Source: Zygaena filipendulae (lineage: Eukaryota > Arthropoda > Insecta > Lepidoptera > Zygaenidae). Taken from it: a stretch of 64,000 bases of DNA. Shown here piece after piece: positions 1-9,557 of the stretch. Position 1 is the first letter of the stretch. The number at the start of each line of letters is the position of its first letter. The stretch spans positions 8,427,658 through 8,491,657 of the forward strand of contig OU015668.1 in assembly GCA_907165275.2 (NCBI GenBank), read 5' to 3'. A program made the translations under genes and the position numbers. Below the pieces are notes generated by a model. The model saw only the letters and a program-made list of their open reading frames with translations. It was not told the DNA's origin and ran no database searches.

Positions 1-1159
1 TAACACACTATTGCTTATCTATGTCCAGTTAACACTAATATTTTAGTCTGTCTCGGACCACTGAGACTCGAGATGAACAAGTTGCTTATACCTAATTATG
101 GATATTATCCGTGACTGCACGATGCCTATAGCTTTAAAATAAAATAGTTCTTTTGACATTGGCGGAGTTATTACGCTGCCATGATTAAAAATGGAGTGAA
201 GCGAGGAGTGACATTTTAATGAAGAGAAACTTCTTGGTTCTATGAGAGAAACATTTCAAGGTCGAATTTGAGTGTGACGTTTTTGAACGAAACGGTTCTC
301 TCGTAACGAGGTTCATTTTGACACTTGTACTTACAAAGTTCCTCCTCGTCCTACAAAGCTATTTGATTTTTCATTTGTCGAGGTACAATATCCTCCTGAC
401 ACCCAGCGTCCTTTACAAAGTGCTAAATAAACTGTACTCCAATTACCGAATATTTTAGAACTTTAGGTAGCATCAATTCCCGAGTGTTTTTTTCCTGGTT
501 AAAAAGTATTGGATACACGATTTTTTGTAGCCAATGAAATGCATTGGCGATAGTTTCAAATAGTTTGTCTTTGGAGTTCGATAAATAATCGATGTCATGT
601 CGATCGATGGAGTTCGATGTCATATCTAGTGGCCGTCATTCTTGTGACGCGAACTCAGGAGTTCACAACGAAAATTAAAGTCTCGGCCTTTGAACTCCTG
701 AGTTGAGCTGTAGTACTTACAGACAAAAACAGTATAATGCTTTGTAAAGTACATTCGGCCATAGTGGCAAAGTGATTTCAGTAAATGCTTCGGTATCAGG
801 AGGATATTCTGGTCATTTTAGTAAAAATTTTCAAATATGAGCAGTGACAGCCTTATCTTTTTTGGGTGCTGATTAACGACCAAATAAAGAAATTTTTAAA
901 ACAAACAAACAAACTCACCGATCAAAAGTATTGCGTAACAGGCGCGGTGCACGCGATTTGAACAACTTTACGAAATTGGTGTTATCGGATGCTATTAACT
1001 TTTGCTTATACAATTAAATTTTAGTCAAATTATCGGCGCGTTACTGCATGCCCATTATCACGAATGTCTACTTACACACCAACAAATCTGAAGCAGTAAG
1101 AGTAACGGTTTACGACCGTCCGCGCTTCGCCATCATGATAATTGGGTATTCTCCAAGGT

Positions 1160-1446
1160 ATGAAAATCAAAATTCTAATTAGTTCGTCAGTTAGAAAATA
1201 AAAAAATAATAGACACGTATTTTTTGCTTTTTCAATTTAATGAAAATGAACATAGATAAAGCGCATTAAAGTTTAGGGTGGGGGGCTCGTGACGTCAATA
1301 TTCATTATAAGCGCCATACAAACCGCACAGAGTTATGACGTCACGCGAAATTTCAACTCAATGTATCTCTCTTATTTTTTGATTACGTAAAAAAAGAAAA
1401 AATACGTGTCCAATATTTTTTACTAATCTACACGACGGACTAAAAA
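1160..1446 (-). repeat. TGACGTCA-bearing dispersed repeat, copy 1
   Basis: Minus-strand copy of a family also present at 51,417-51,745, about 54,985-55,395 and 62,213-62,537. Shared landmarks are the text around TAGTCCGTC, a block with TTACGTAATCAAAAAATAA, one or two TGACGTCAC sites, and an end containing CTGACGGACTAATTAGAATT. It has no coding capacity and behaves like a MITE or SINE-like element. Confidence 0.65.
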
Positions 1447-1633
1447 AAAATTTTTTGTCAAGTATCCAATTTTGCACGTATACTGCATATTATTTTGATA
1501 TTTCCATTGAGAGATTTGGATGATAGGATTAATGAGCTTTGTGTTTTTTTGTGTTGTGTCAAATAAAGTTGTTTAATTTTCAATATTCAGGAAAAACATA
1601 AAGTACTTTTTGTCTCGGAATTCCAGAAAACAG

Positions 1634-1787
1634 CTAGGGCCCTATTTTTAACTCGCTCGAATTACTTTCACACACGGAATCGCGAATTTACGTGCGAATG
1701 CTCATACATTTTTTAAGCATTCACTCGTGAATCTTGCAATTCCGTGTGCGAAAATTAATTCGAGCGATTCAAAAATACGACCCCTAG
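1634..1787. mobile_element. short palindromic MITE-like element
   Basis: The two halves are inverted copies of each other: CTAGGG...TCGCTCGAATTA...CACACGGAAT on the left is mirrored by ATTCCGTGTG...TTAATTCGAGCGA...CCCTAG on the right. The arms are about 55 bases with scattered mismatches around a short spacer. No open reading frame is present. Confidence 0.6.
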
Positions 1788-2194
1788 TTTTAACTTTTCT
1801 TTCTTCTTTTGATTGCGATGAAACAAAGCCTAATATGCTTTAACTAAAACTATTGTTTAACTTAAAGCAAGTATGAGAGGCTTCGGTACAGTAGTTTCTG
1901 CGTGTTTCGCTTACAAAGGTTGGCGGTGAAAATATATATTTTTTATTGCCAAGCGTTTTTCGACGAATTCAATTTTGACACAATTTTACTCACTTTTATA
2001 CTTTTATATTTTTATTAAATACATAGATTTTTTCAATCGTATTTCGTGAAGATCTGTTGAGTTTTAAGAATTACAGGAGTCAACCTCGCGTCATCCGCTA
2101 TAATAAAATAGAAATCGTATTTTCTTCATGTAAAAAATTACTTTGAACTTCAAATAATTTGTCGCTTTTTAATATTCCCTTTTTTACATTCCAG

Positions 2195-2224
2195 ATGGGC
2201 TTGTGGAGTCATCATGTTCACTTT
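2195..2224 (+). CDS. PhKgamma: PhKgamma exon a, 30-nt microexon
   Basis: It sits between a pyrimidine-rich acceptor (ttacattccag) and a GTAAGT donor. It holds the last base of a codon, nine codons and two bases of the next. It reads WACGVIMFT and completes a leucine with the first base of the exon at 2528. The residues are those expected directly before [11 protein letters not shown] in the gamma subunit, so the microexon is needed for a complete kinase fold. Confidence 0.88.
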
Positions 2225-5200
2225 GTAAGTGTACGTTTTTCTTATCCCTACAAACATTAATTACATTTTAAGAAATTTTCTTGTGTCTTATAAGAAATTT
2301 CTGATAAGACATCCACTCGCTTTAGTTGTTATATGGGACCGTAGTCCGTACATATTACAAGAAATTTCGCATAAGACACGCGCATAGTAATTTTTGTCGG
2401 ATGCATGTAGGACACAAGAAAATTTCTTATAATGTGCAAGAGGCCTTACACATTTAAAAATTTGAAAAACATTCAAAAATATTTTGAATTTTCAGTGTAA
2501 TCCACAATGTTGTGACAATGCTTTCAGATTGGTGGGCTGCCCTCCTTTCTGGCACCGCAAGCAAATGGTTATGCTTCGAAACATTATGGAGGGAAAATAC
2601 TCATTCACCAGCCCCGAATGGGCCGACATATCAGGTTAGTTGGATATGTTTTGTTTACCTTAAATCGAAAGTTATATTCTATCTTTGATCTATTGATACA
2701 ATATATGACTCATTCTGACTGTATCGTCAATGCGCATTCCTTACCACTGGGTTTAGAAACTTGAAATTCTGGCCAAGTGCAAAGAGTTTTTGGAAATATA
2801 GTCTTTCGTGGTAGTAAAAAAATACCATTTTTAGGCGAGGTATCTTAAGAGGCGTTGTAGGCAAACAAAATGGCAATAATAACCAGATATAACTGGCAGG
2901 AGTCACACTTATTTCTTGAATAGGAGGAAGGAGAAACATGCAATAATGCAGCAAATCTTCACCAAATTCTTTGCTAGATTCATCTAAGATTAGTTTGGAA
3001 CTATTTCGCCTGTCTGCTTTCTTTATTGTGAAATATTATTATTTATATTTTCAGATGACCCCAAAGACCTGATCCGACGACTTTTAGTGGTTGACCCCAG
3101 CAGAAGGATCGGTATTGAGGAGGCGATACGACACACCTTCTTCACTGCAATGGTGAGTCGTCTGTGATTACTTCTTAGTTCGTGAAGAGCATTTAATGAT
3201 AGCAAAAGATTGTTTATTGCATAAATAAAAATGTGCAAATACGTATTTAATGCTAAATAGCATTTTCTGCCAGTCGATCTTTGGCGCTGTGGAAACAGAA
3301 AAAAAGCCCTGACTGGGTTGACTGACTATTTTTCTAAAATAAAAGTAGCCTAAGTAGTTAGTCCTTATAACATCAGCTATCTGCCAGTGAAAGTCCCGTT
3401 AAAATCGGTCCAGCCGTTTCAGAGATTAGTCAGAAAAAACAGACAGACTGACAGAGAAACATTTTTAAAATGTAATATTAACCTAGTAGGTAAATGTATA
3501 CTTTCATATGCATTTAGTGAAAAGCTGTCAATTTTGAATTATAAACAGACTCTTCAATTTTATTTATATGTCTAGATGTCGCGACCTCCCACTCCTAAAC
3601 TATCTTTTAGTTTAGTAGTTTTGAAAAATTTTAAAAAGCAAAAAATACCTACGTCTCTCTTATTTTTTACTAGGTATCTAACTGACGGACTAAGTACAAT
3701 TATTTTGATTTTTATACGCTGTCATCGTGCCCATTCTAATTTGAAAATCTTATGATTTCAAAATATACCTCGAGTGTTGTTTTTTTTACTTCATTCACGT
3801 TGCTTTGTCTATCAAGTTACACATTGTCATTGGCCACAATTACTTAAATTGTTGCCATTCAATAAAAAGTAGACTTTTTTACTATGCATGTTACTTTCTT
3901 TTTACTTTAGATGCTTTTACTACTTTTTATTTGTACCTACGTATTACTGTAACAATTTATTTTTATGTTTTCACTAATGCTTCAGCCGAAAAGCGACTCT
4001 GTTCTTATTAATTGAAGTTGCCAGTTACGGCCCTTTTACAGTGACTAACGGCACCCGCTATAAAAATCACAATTATTATCTTCTTAGATATAAATAATAT
4101 TATACTCGAATATGTAGATTTGGGTAAGTAGTAACTTTTAAATAATACCGCAGTATTGCAAAATATGTAATAAAAAGAATTACTAATCACCTCCAAAATT
4201 GAGCTTTTGACAATTTTTGTTTTCAAATTGAAAAACTGCAAAATTATGATATTTTTTTAATTTCTAAATATTCTTGTACCGATTTCTTTTAAATGAAATA
4301 TCTTAGAAGTAAGAATTTTTCCTAGCGGGCGGTGCTAGTTAACCTTAGTTGAAGGGCCCTAATTAAAGTTATTAATTAAATGCATGTTTAAAGGTGTACG
4401 GAAGCACAAGCGTAATTAGCTCTGTTGTAGGCTGTAGCACATAATATTTTTACTGTACTGGTATTATATCGAAACTCATGCACACGACACCTCCTCTAAT
4501 GTTCTTCAACCCTGGTAGTTGTGGGACCAGGATATGGCGCCGATCAAGAGGTCGTTCTCCACAGCCAGCCGAAAGATGTCCAGGATTGAACAGTTGACTA
4601 TGGTAACACGTTTTGTAAATGTGGGTTTTGTGCCTCGTACGGGGATATTCCTAACATGTCTCGAATGTTGGTGGACCTTTTCTTTTTCTTTCATAAATTT
4701 CCTGGAATTAACATTGTCATTGGTGTGTATATATTATGTTTTTAAAGTGCTTATTTTATAATTATAAATTTTCTCATTTAAGACCGACGACGGGACCCTT
4801 CAAAGTGGCGCAATTCGAAAAAAAAAATAACTTCTAACGTATCTATCGCTAAATTTAAATAAATTTCGTAATTTAAAGAAACTAAACGGATACATAGACA
4901 GATAGACGCGAACAGCGAATTTGTTTTATATTATTTACTAGCTGTTGTAGCTGTCCCCGCGGTTTCACCCGCGGTAATTCCGGAGTTCCCGCGGGAATTC
5001 CGGGGCAAAAACTATCCTATCTTTCAAGTTGGACCATATTATAAATGGTTACAAAATTTTATCAAAATCCGTTCAGTAGGTTCGGAGTCCATCGCGGACA
5101 AACAACGTGACATGTGATTTATTTATATTAAGACTAGCTATCCCCCGCGATTTCATCCGCGGTAGTTTCCGAGTTCCTGCTGGAATTACGGGAAAAAAAT

Positions 5201-8200
5201 ACCTACTCTATGTCCTTCTTGGTACCCCTGACAGTAGTTTACGGTGATTAGCTGTTCCCCGCATTAATTCCGGAGTTCGGATCTTTTAAGTTGATCCAAA
5301 TTATAATATAGTGACCAAATTTCTTCATGATAGATTCAGTAGCTTAGCAGTTCATCGCGGACAAACAACGTGACACGTGATTTTTATATATTAAGACTAG
5401 CTGTCCACCGCGATTTCATCCGCGGTAATTTCGGAGTTCCCGCGGAGGTTGCGGGAAAAAAGTACTCTATGTCCTTCAGTTCCCGAGGGAATTCCGGTAT
5501 AAAAACTATCCTATCTTTTAAGTTGGACCATATTATAAATGGTTGCAAAATTTTATCAAAATCCGTTCAGTAGTTTCGGAGTCCATCGCGGACAAACAAC
5601 GTGACACGTGATTTATATATATTAGATTAAGATAAGATAAGACGATACGTATAAGAAAATCTTTGATCGAATTGCCCCACTTTGTCAGCATGAATAGTAT
5701 TTTATCTGGGAGTCATTATTACATGACTACGGCTCGAATGATCAATATTATTGCTATATAATAATGCTGTTATGGACATTATTATAATTTAATTAGAACA
5801 CCCGTAATCCCTAGTATTTAACAGGGTATTTTAATTTTAAACATGGAATAAACACTAATTATTATCCTTTATTAATATTTAAGAATAGGTAATACATTGA
5901 TAGATTTACACTGTTACAATATTGACACAACAAATCATTACATACATACAACAAATAATGCTATTATGCTTCATAATGTATTTTATCTTGCTTTATTACT
6001 TACTTTACTGTATTGTTCTTGTCATTTTTACGCTCTCGTATTTGGATAATATATGAATCTCAATAGTTATTTTATATAATACTGGCTGTGCCCCGCGGTT
6101 TCACCCGCGGTAATTTCGGAGTTCCCGCGGGAATTCCGGGATAAAAAGTACCCTATGTCCTTCTTTGTACAAAATTTCATCCAAATCCGTTCAGTCGTTT
6201 TTGCGTGATTGAGTAACGAACATCCAAACATCCACACTTTCACATTTATAATATTAGCAGGATTGTTTATTATGCCATGATGCTACTGTTTTTTCGATTC
6301 TGCCAATACTAAAGTAAAAAATAATGAAATAAAAATTGTATGCGTAGATTTTGGTATTCGCGTTATCGAAAAAAAATGTGGTATTTTAAATAAGGTGTGA
6401 TAATTTAATAAAACTACTATTGTGATTCGTATGAAAACCTTTCGACAGGAAGCTAGCTGCATGCGATGTTGAGTTTGTCAATCAAAGCTTTTTAAGTGGG
6501 TGTGATAGTTGGTGAATAAATATACTTATTGAGCTTGTTTGTTAGGCAACTACAGCTGTTCGTAATATACGGTTACGTCCGGCATAGCTTTTATAGTTAC
6601 ATAAAAAAATACTTACCCATAGAAAAAAAAAAAACATTAAATCAATTTAAATATTAGGATGATTTTTCATCAATATTTTTTTTTAGTTTTGGTGTCATTA
6701 TTCATCCGTATCGGTACTCTACAAAGGGAGTGTACATAATTTTGAAATACATTTCGTCATACCCATTTTCATTGCAGAATGCTCCCTTTAATATATACAC
6801 ACCGGCAGAATTAGCGGAACATAAAAAGGCAGAGTATAGAAATAATTACGTATATATATTAAAACAAATAATAATTAGACGTGAAGTAATAAATTAATAT
6901 ACATCTTTTAACACTTTAAAAGTTTGTAATTAAATTATTAAATTTTATTTAAAATAATAATAAAAAAAACACTTTTTCTCTAATTTGTGGGCACACAAAT
7001 AATGTTGCAAATTAAAGATTACTGTGATTTTAACACTAAATTAATGAACGATTAATAACGTGTGTTTCCCCTTCGTGATTCCACTTTTATTTGCAACATT
7101 GTCTGTGTTCTCACAAACTAGAGACTTTTTTGTTTTTTTTTAATTTTGATTACTTTTAATAAAATTTAACTAAAAACTTCTTAAAATCGATGTTAAAAGA
7201 TGTATATTAGTTTATTACTTCATGCCTGATAATAATTTGTTTTAATATATATACGTAATTATTTCTATACTCTGCCTTTTTATGTTCCGCTAATTCTGCC
7301 GGTGTGTATAGTATGCATGTCGACTGAGGAATGCCATAATACGTTCCTACCTATGAATTTCAGCTACAATATCTTATAGATTACTTGGAGTTTTGATTTT
7401 AAACATAGATGGACCATTGCAAATTTAATAATGCCTTAAAATGATATATCAGTTACCTACTTTCCTCTCTATATTTGTGACGCTCTTTTGTAGCAATCAT
7501 TCTGTAATGTTAATTTTTTAATCGATAGAAAAGCCATAGATGTTGTTATTTCTGAATGTTGTATGTTTTGTATGTGTGCGACTTTTTTAAAACTGCCTAC
7601 TGGTTTTACGACTGGTTTTGGGGTTGTCTATAAGTATATATTATTATATGTTTTGTATACCTAATTGTATGTAAAGCTATTGTTGTAAAGCCAAGGAAAA
7701 TGGTCGATGACGTGGAAGATGAGAATTGCACAACTTACTCGCGACATTTTAACTTAAATATACTTAAGATATTGATATTATTATTTAAAAGGGTGTAAGA
7801 ACTGATAAAAACTCCGGAATCGAATTTACTTCTGCTTACAAAAGTGATTATATTATGTAAAGTTTGTTGATTTGATTATTGCCGCTTCTGCGTCACCAAC
7901 TGAAGACCGGCCATCAATATAGACTAGACATTTGTGTGAATGACACAAATCAAAGGTTTTCTAGTGTTTGTCTAACGTCCGACACGTCCCTGAGCGTGTG
8001 TCGTTATCTCCCTCTCTCGAGGAGCGTGTGTCGAGCGTCGCTATAGCGTGTTGTTGTGGTGCTATGGTGCAGGCGATAAAGAGCGGCGGGTTCAACGCCC
8101 GCGCGAAGCTGCGCGTGGCGCTGACGGCGGTGCGCGCGGCGGTGCGCCTGCGCCGGCTGCCGCACCACGCCGCGCGCGCCATGCCGCTGCACGTCGCGCT

Positions 8201-9557
8201 CGACAACCCCTACACCACTAGGGCGCTGCGCAAGGTACATACTACATACTGCTATACGTACTTTACAATACATATTTATTACGAAGTACGTATACCATCT
8301 CTTTTTGCTGCTCTCCCGATACTCATTATTTAATACTAGCTGTCGTGATAAATCACTGTTACAAAGTTTTTTGCGTTATACTTGTAATAACAGCTGTAAG
8401 TTTCATTGAAAACTGTCGAAACTGGCCGGTTATAGCACTTTTTTTGTTGAAACTTTTTTATAGCGGGTGCGCTAGGTGTACCCGCACCTAGCTAATGCTG
8501 AGTTGGTGACCCTTTCGGCAGAGCATGCAAGAGATATTGTCTTCTTTAGATTAGGCACTGTTTATGTTTGTCTCTTTTTCTTTTGTGATGTGTTGAAATA
8601 AATGAATTTTTCACACCACATGCTCGACAATGCCGAATTATATGTCATGTAAACCTTACCGAAAGCAAGACATTATATCTCTTGGCTTTAGCCGGGTTAT
8701 AATGTTCTATTGAATTTCATTATAACCCGCTGGTCAATAATGTGATTTTCACTTTCATAATTCTTATTGCTATGTCCATAACGTCTCATTTCGCTAAACA
8801 GAATGTGTTCTCAGCGAGCGCGGCCAACTCGATTTTCGAAGACCGAAGCCGTGGCCCACTAGATTCGCAGTGAGACGAACTTCATTTGTTTGTCAAATCG
8901 AGTAGGCCACGCCAGCTGAAAGAAGTGGCTATATAGGATCTACTAAGCCTGGTTTTTTTATTGTCTCGCATTATGTGAGAAAAGTAGAGTATACACCACA
9001 GGGATAAAACTGTTTTTTTCTTGGGCGCTTGAATCCCTCACTGCACTCAGGACTCAATCTTAATTCCCTCCCTTTGGTCGGGAATTAACTTATAACACCC
9101 TCGCTGCGCTCGGGAGTTAAATTTGGAGTCCTTCGTTATGTTCAGGATTCAATGTAGCGCCCGTGACATAAAACAGTGCTTTATCCCCTTGGTGTATAAT
9201 CTACTATTCTTTCTTTCTTCTTTTTAGTTCTAGGGCCTTAAAAAATATTTTTTGCCAACACATTTAGGTACTTATTACTGTGGTGTTTGTAAAAATTCTA
9301 ATTTGACGAGCTGCAACTACTCAACTATGTTCATAGATTTTTTATCGCAAAAAGCAAAAATAACAATAACAATAAATAATTGTAACACACATGAATACTG
9401 AATACTAAGAATATTAATGCAGGTCATAGACGGGTGCGCGTTCCGCGTGTACGGCCATTGGGTGAAGAAGGATGAGGGCCAGAACCGAGCGGCGCTGTTC
9501 GAGAACACGCCCAAGACGGAGCTGAGGAGCCTTTACGTCAGCAACCTCAGCCGATAG
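2195..9557 (+). CDS. PhKgamma: phosphorylase b kinase gamma catalytic subunit, C-terminal part (5 exons)
   Basis: Catalytic subunit of phosphorylase kinase, which phosphorylates and activates glycogen phosphorylase in the cytosol under Ca2+/calmodulin control. Exons are 2195-2224, 2528-2634, 3055-3152, 8073-8234 and 9423-9557. Introns are GT-AG and phases agree throughout (+1 base, then 176 codons and TAG at 9555). The translated piece contains [20 protein letters not shown] (subdomain IX) and the subdomain XI region [20 protein letters not shown] basic tail [20 protein letters not shown] follows, in the position of the family's calmodulin-binding region. The C-terminal block is [16 protein letters not shown]...[12 protein letters not shown], a signature of the gamma subunit that other CaM kinases lack. 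The N-terminal half of the kinase, with ATP loop and catalytic loop, is missing and presumably lies upstream of the window. The last two exons are far richer in G+C than the first three. Confidence 0.93.
2257..2452. mobile_element. MITE with TTGCACATTATAAG-type inverted ends, copy 1
   Basis: The right end reads AATTTCTTATAATGTGCAAG and is mirrored by the left end. The interior includes ATATGGGACCGTA. A related copy lies in the opposite orientation at 14,071-14,261. Here the element lies in an intron of the phosphorylase kinase gene, just after the 30-nt microexon. Confidence 0.6.
2528..2634 (+). CDS. PhKgamma: PhKgamma exon b
   Basis: Acceptor ctttcag and donor GTTAGT. It enters in phase 2 and leaves in phase 1 (107 nt). 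It encodes [20 protein letters not shown] followed by [15 protein letters not shown], the activation-segment-distal helices of the kinase C-lobe. The PPFWHRKQ run is characteristic of phosphorylase kinase gamma. Confidence 0.93.
3055..3152 (+). CDS. PhKgamma: PhKgamma exon c, kinase subdomain XI
   Basis: Acceptor tatattttcag and donor GTGAGT, 98 nt, phase 1 in and phase 0 out. It encodes [20 protein letters not shown] then [13 protein letters not shown]. The arginine of the DPSRRIG motif is the usual invariant arginine of subdomain XI. The kinase domain ends here. Confidence 0.93.
3340..3575 (+). repeat. fragment of CCGCGG-core dispersed repeat (3' portion)
   Basis: The text CTTATAACATCAGCTATCTG, the CCAGCCGTTTCAGAGATTAG stretch and the following GACAGAC motifs recur at about 18,855-19,060 and 54,426-54,640. 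There they follow the CCGCGGTTTCACCCGCG core, so this is a 5'-truncated copy. Confidence 0.55.
3640..3745 (+). repeat. fragment of the TGACGTCA repeat family (end portion)
   Basis: It shows only the distal part of the family: AAAGCAAAAAATACCTACGT, CTAACTGACGGACTAAGTAC and an ending near CGTGCCCATT. It lacks the central CRE-like sites. It lies in a PhKgamma intron. Confidence 0.4.
4531..4602 (+). other. possible 72-nt optional exon of PhKgamma, uncertain
   Basis: This block is richer in G+C than its AT-rich surroundings. It is bounded by CAG and GTAACA and is exactly 24 codons long in phase 0. It could therefore be inserted between exons ending at 3152 and starting at 8073 without disturbing the frame, reading [20 protein letters not shown] then QLTM. 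The polypyrimidine tract is poor, and the insertion is not something I recognise from the family. The opposite strand is also open and looks equally protein-like ([20 protein letters not shown]), so it may instead be a displaced exon or repeat. Confidence 0.2.
4936..5633 (+). repeat. cluster of three tandem CCGCGG-core dispersed repeats
   Basis: Three successive copies begin near 4940, 5133 and 5396. Each starts with an ACTAGCTGT-like lead followed by CCGCGGTTTCACCCGCGG or a mutated version and GGAGTTCCCGCGGGAATTCC. They end with ATCGCGGACAAACAACGTGA. The family recurs many times in the window on both strands. It resembles the 3' tails of lepidopteran retroposons, but I cannot fix its class by eye. 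Confidence 0.65.
6079..6264 (+). repeat. CCGCGG-core dispersed repeat, near-complete copy
   Basis: It runs from ACTGGCTGTGCCCCGCGGTT through GGGATAAAAAGTACCCTATG and a TCCAAATCCGTTCAGTCG block to the terminal TTATAATATTAGCAGGATTG. The 3' end TATAATATTAGCAGG is shared with the copy ending near 54,672. Confidence 0.7.
6796..7308. mobile_element. Tc1/mariner-like MITE, copy 1 (TA target duplication)
   Basis: It begins TACACACCGGCAGAATTAGC and ends with the exact inverted sequence, flanked on both sides by TA (6794-6795 and 7309-7310). The arms are long: the outer 70 or so bases are nearly perfect inverted copies, and the whole 513-bp element is an imperfect palindrome. There is no transposase. 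A second copy lies at 57,884-58,390, nested inside another element. The TA duplication suggests the Tc1/mariner superfamily. Confidence 0.8.
8073..8234 (+). CDS. PhKgamma: PhKgamma exon d, regulatory tail
   Basis: 54 codons in phase 0 on both sides, donor GTACAT. It encodes a basic, alanine- and arginine-rich helix (residues including [20 protein letters not shown]) followed by [16 protein letters not shown]. By position this matches the autoinhibitory and calmodulin-binding region of the gamma subunit. The exon is very GC-rich in an AT-rich region. The acceptor (tatggtgcag) has a weak pyrimidine tract, so the exact 5' edge is less certain than the others. Confidence 0.85.
8983..9205. mobile_element. 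short inverted-repeat element with CTCGCTGCGCTCGGG motifs
   Basis: The left end AGTAGAGTATACACCACAGG is mirrored by the right end CCTTGGTGTATAATCTACT. The interior carries several short palindromic phrases of the type CCCTCGCTGCGCTCGGGAG. Similar phrases occur in the duplicated unit at 33,059-34,257. It is non-coding and lies in the last PhKgamma intron. Confidence 0.55.
9423..9557 (+). CDS. PhKgamma: PhKgamma terminal coding exon
   Basis: 44 codons plus TAG, phase 0, acceptor attaatgcag. It encodes [20 protein letters not shown], then [20 protein letters not shown] and a short end NLSR. The [10 protein letters not shown]...[11 protein letters not shown] block is a gamma-subunit hallmark. 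The 3' UTR and polyadenylation site were not resolved; AATAAA hexamers occur about 1 kb downstream (10,543 and 10,587). Confidence 0.93.
   Translation, partial: VIDGCAFRVYGHWVKKDEGQNRAALFENTPKTELRSLYVSNLSR

Larger units (their letters stand above)
1..2194. other. intron or upstream sequence, no exon recognised
   Basis: No protein-like exon was found here on either strand. Because the first exon at 2195 enters in the middle of a protein kinase domain, this stretch is probably an intron of the phosphorylase kinase gamma gene, with the earlier exons outside the window. It contains a minus-strand copy of the TGACGTCA-bearing repeat (about 1160-1446) and a short palindromic element (1634-1787). 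The first 30 bases resemble sequence near 55,771, so they may also be repetitive. Confidence 0.5.
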
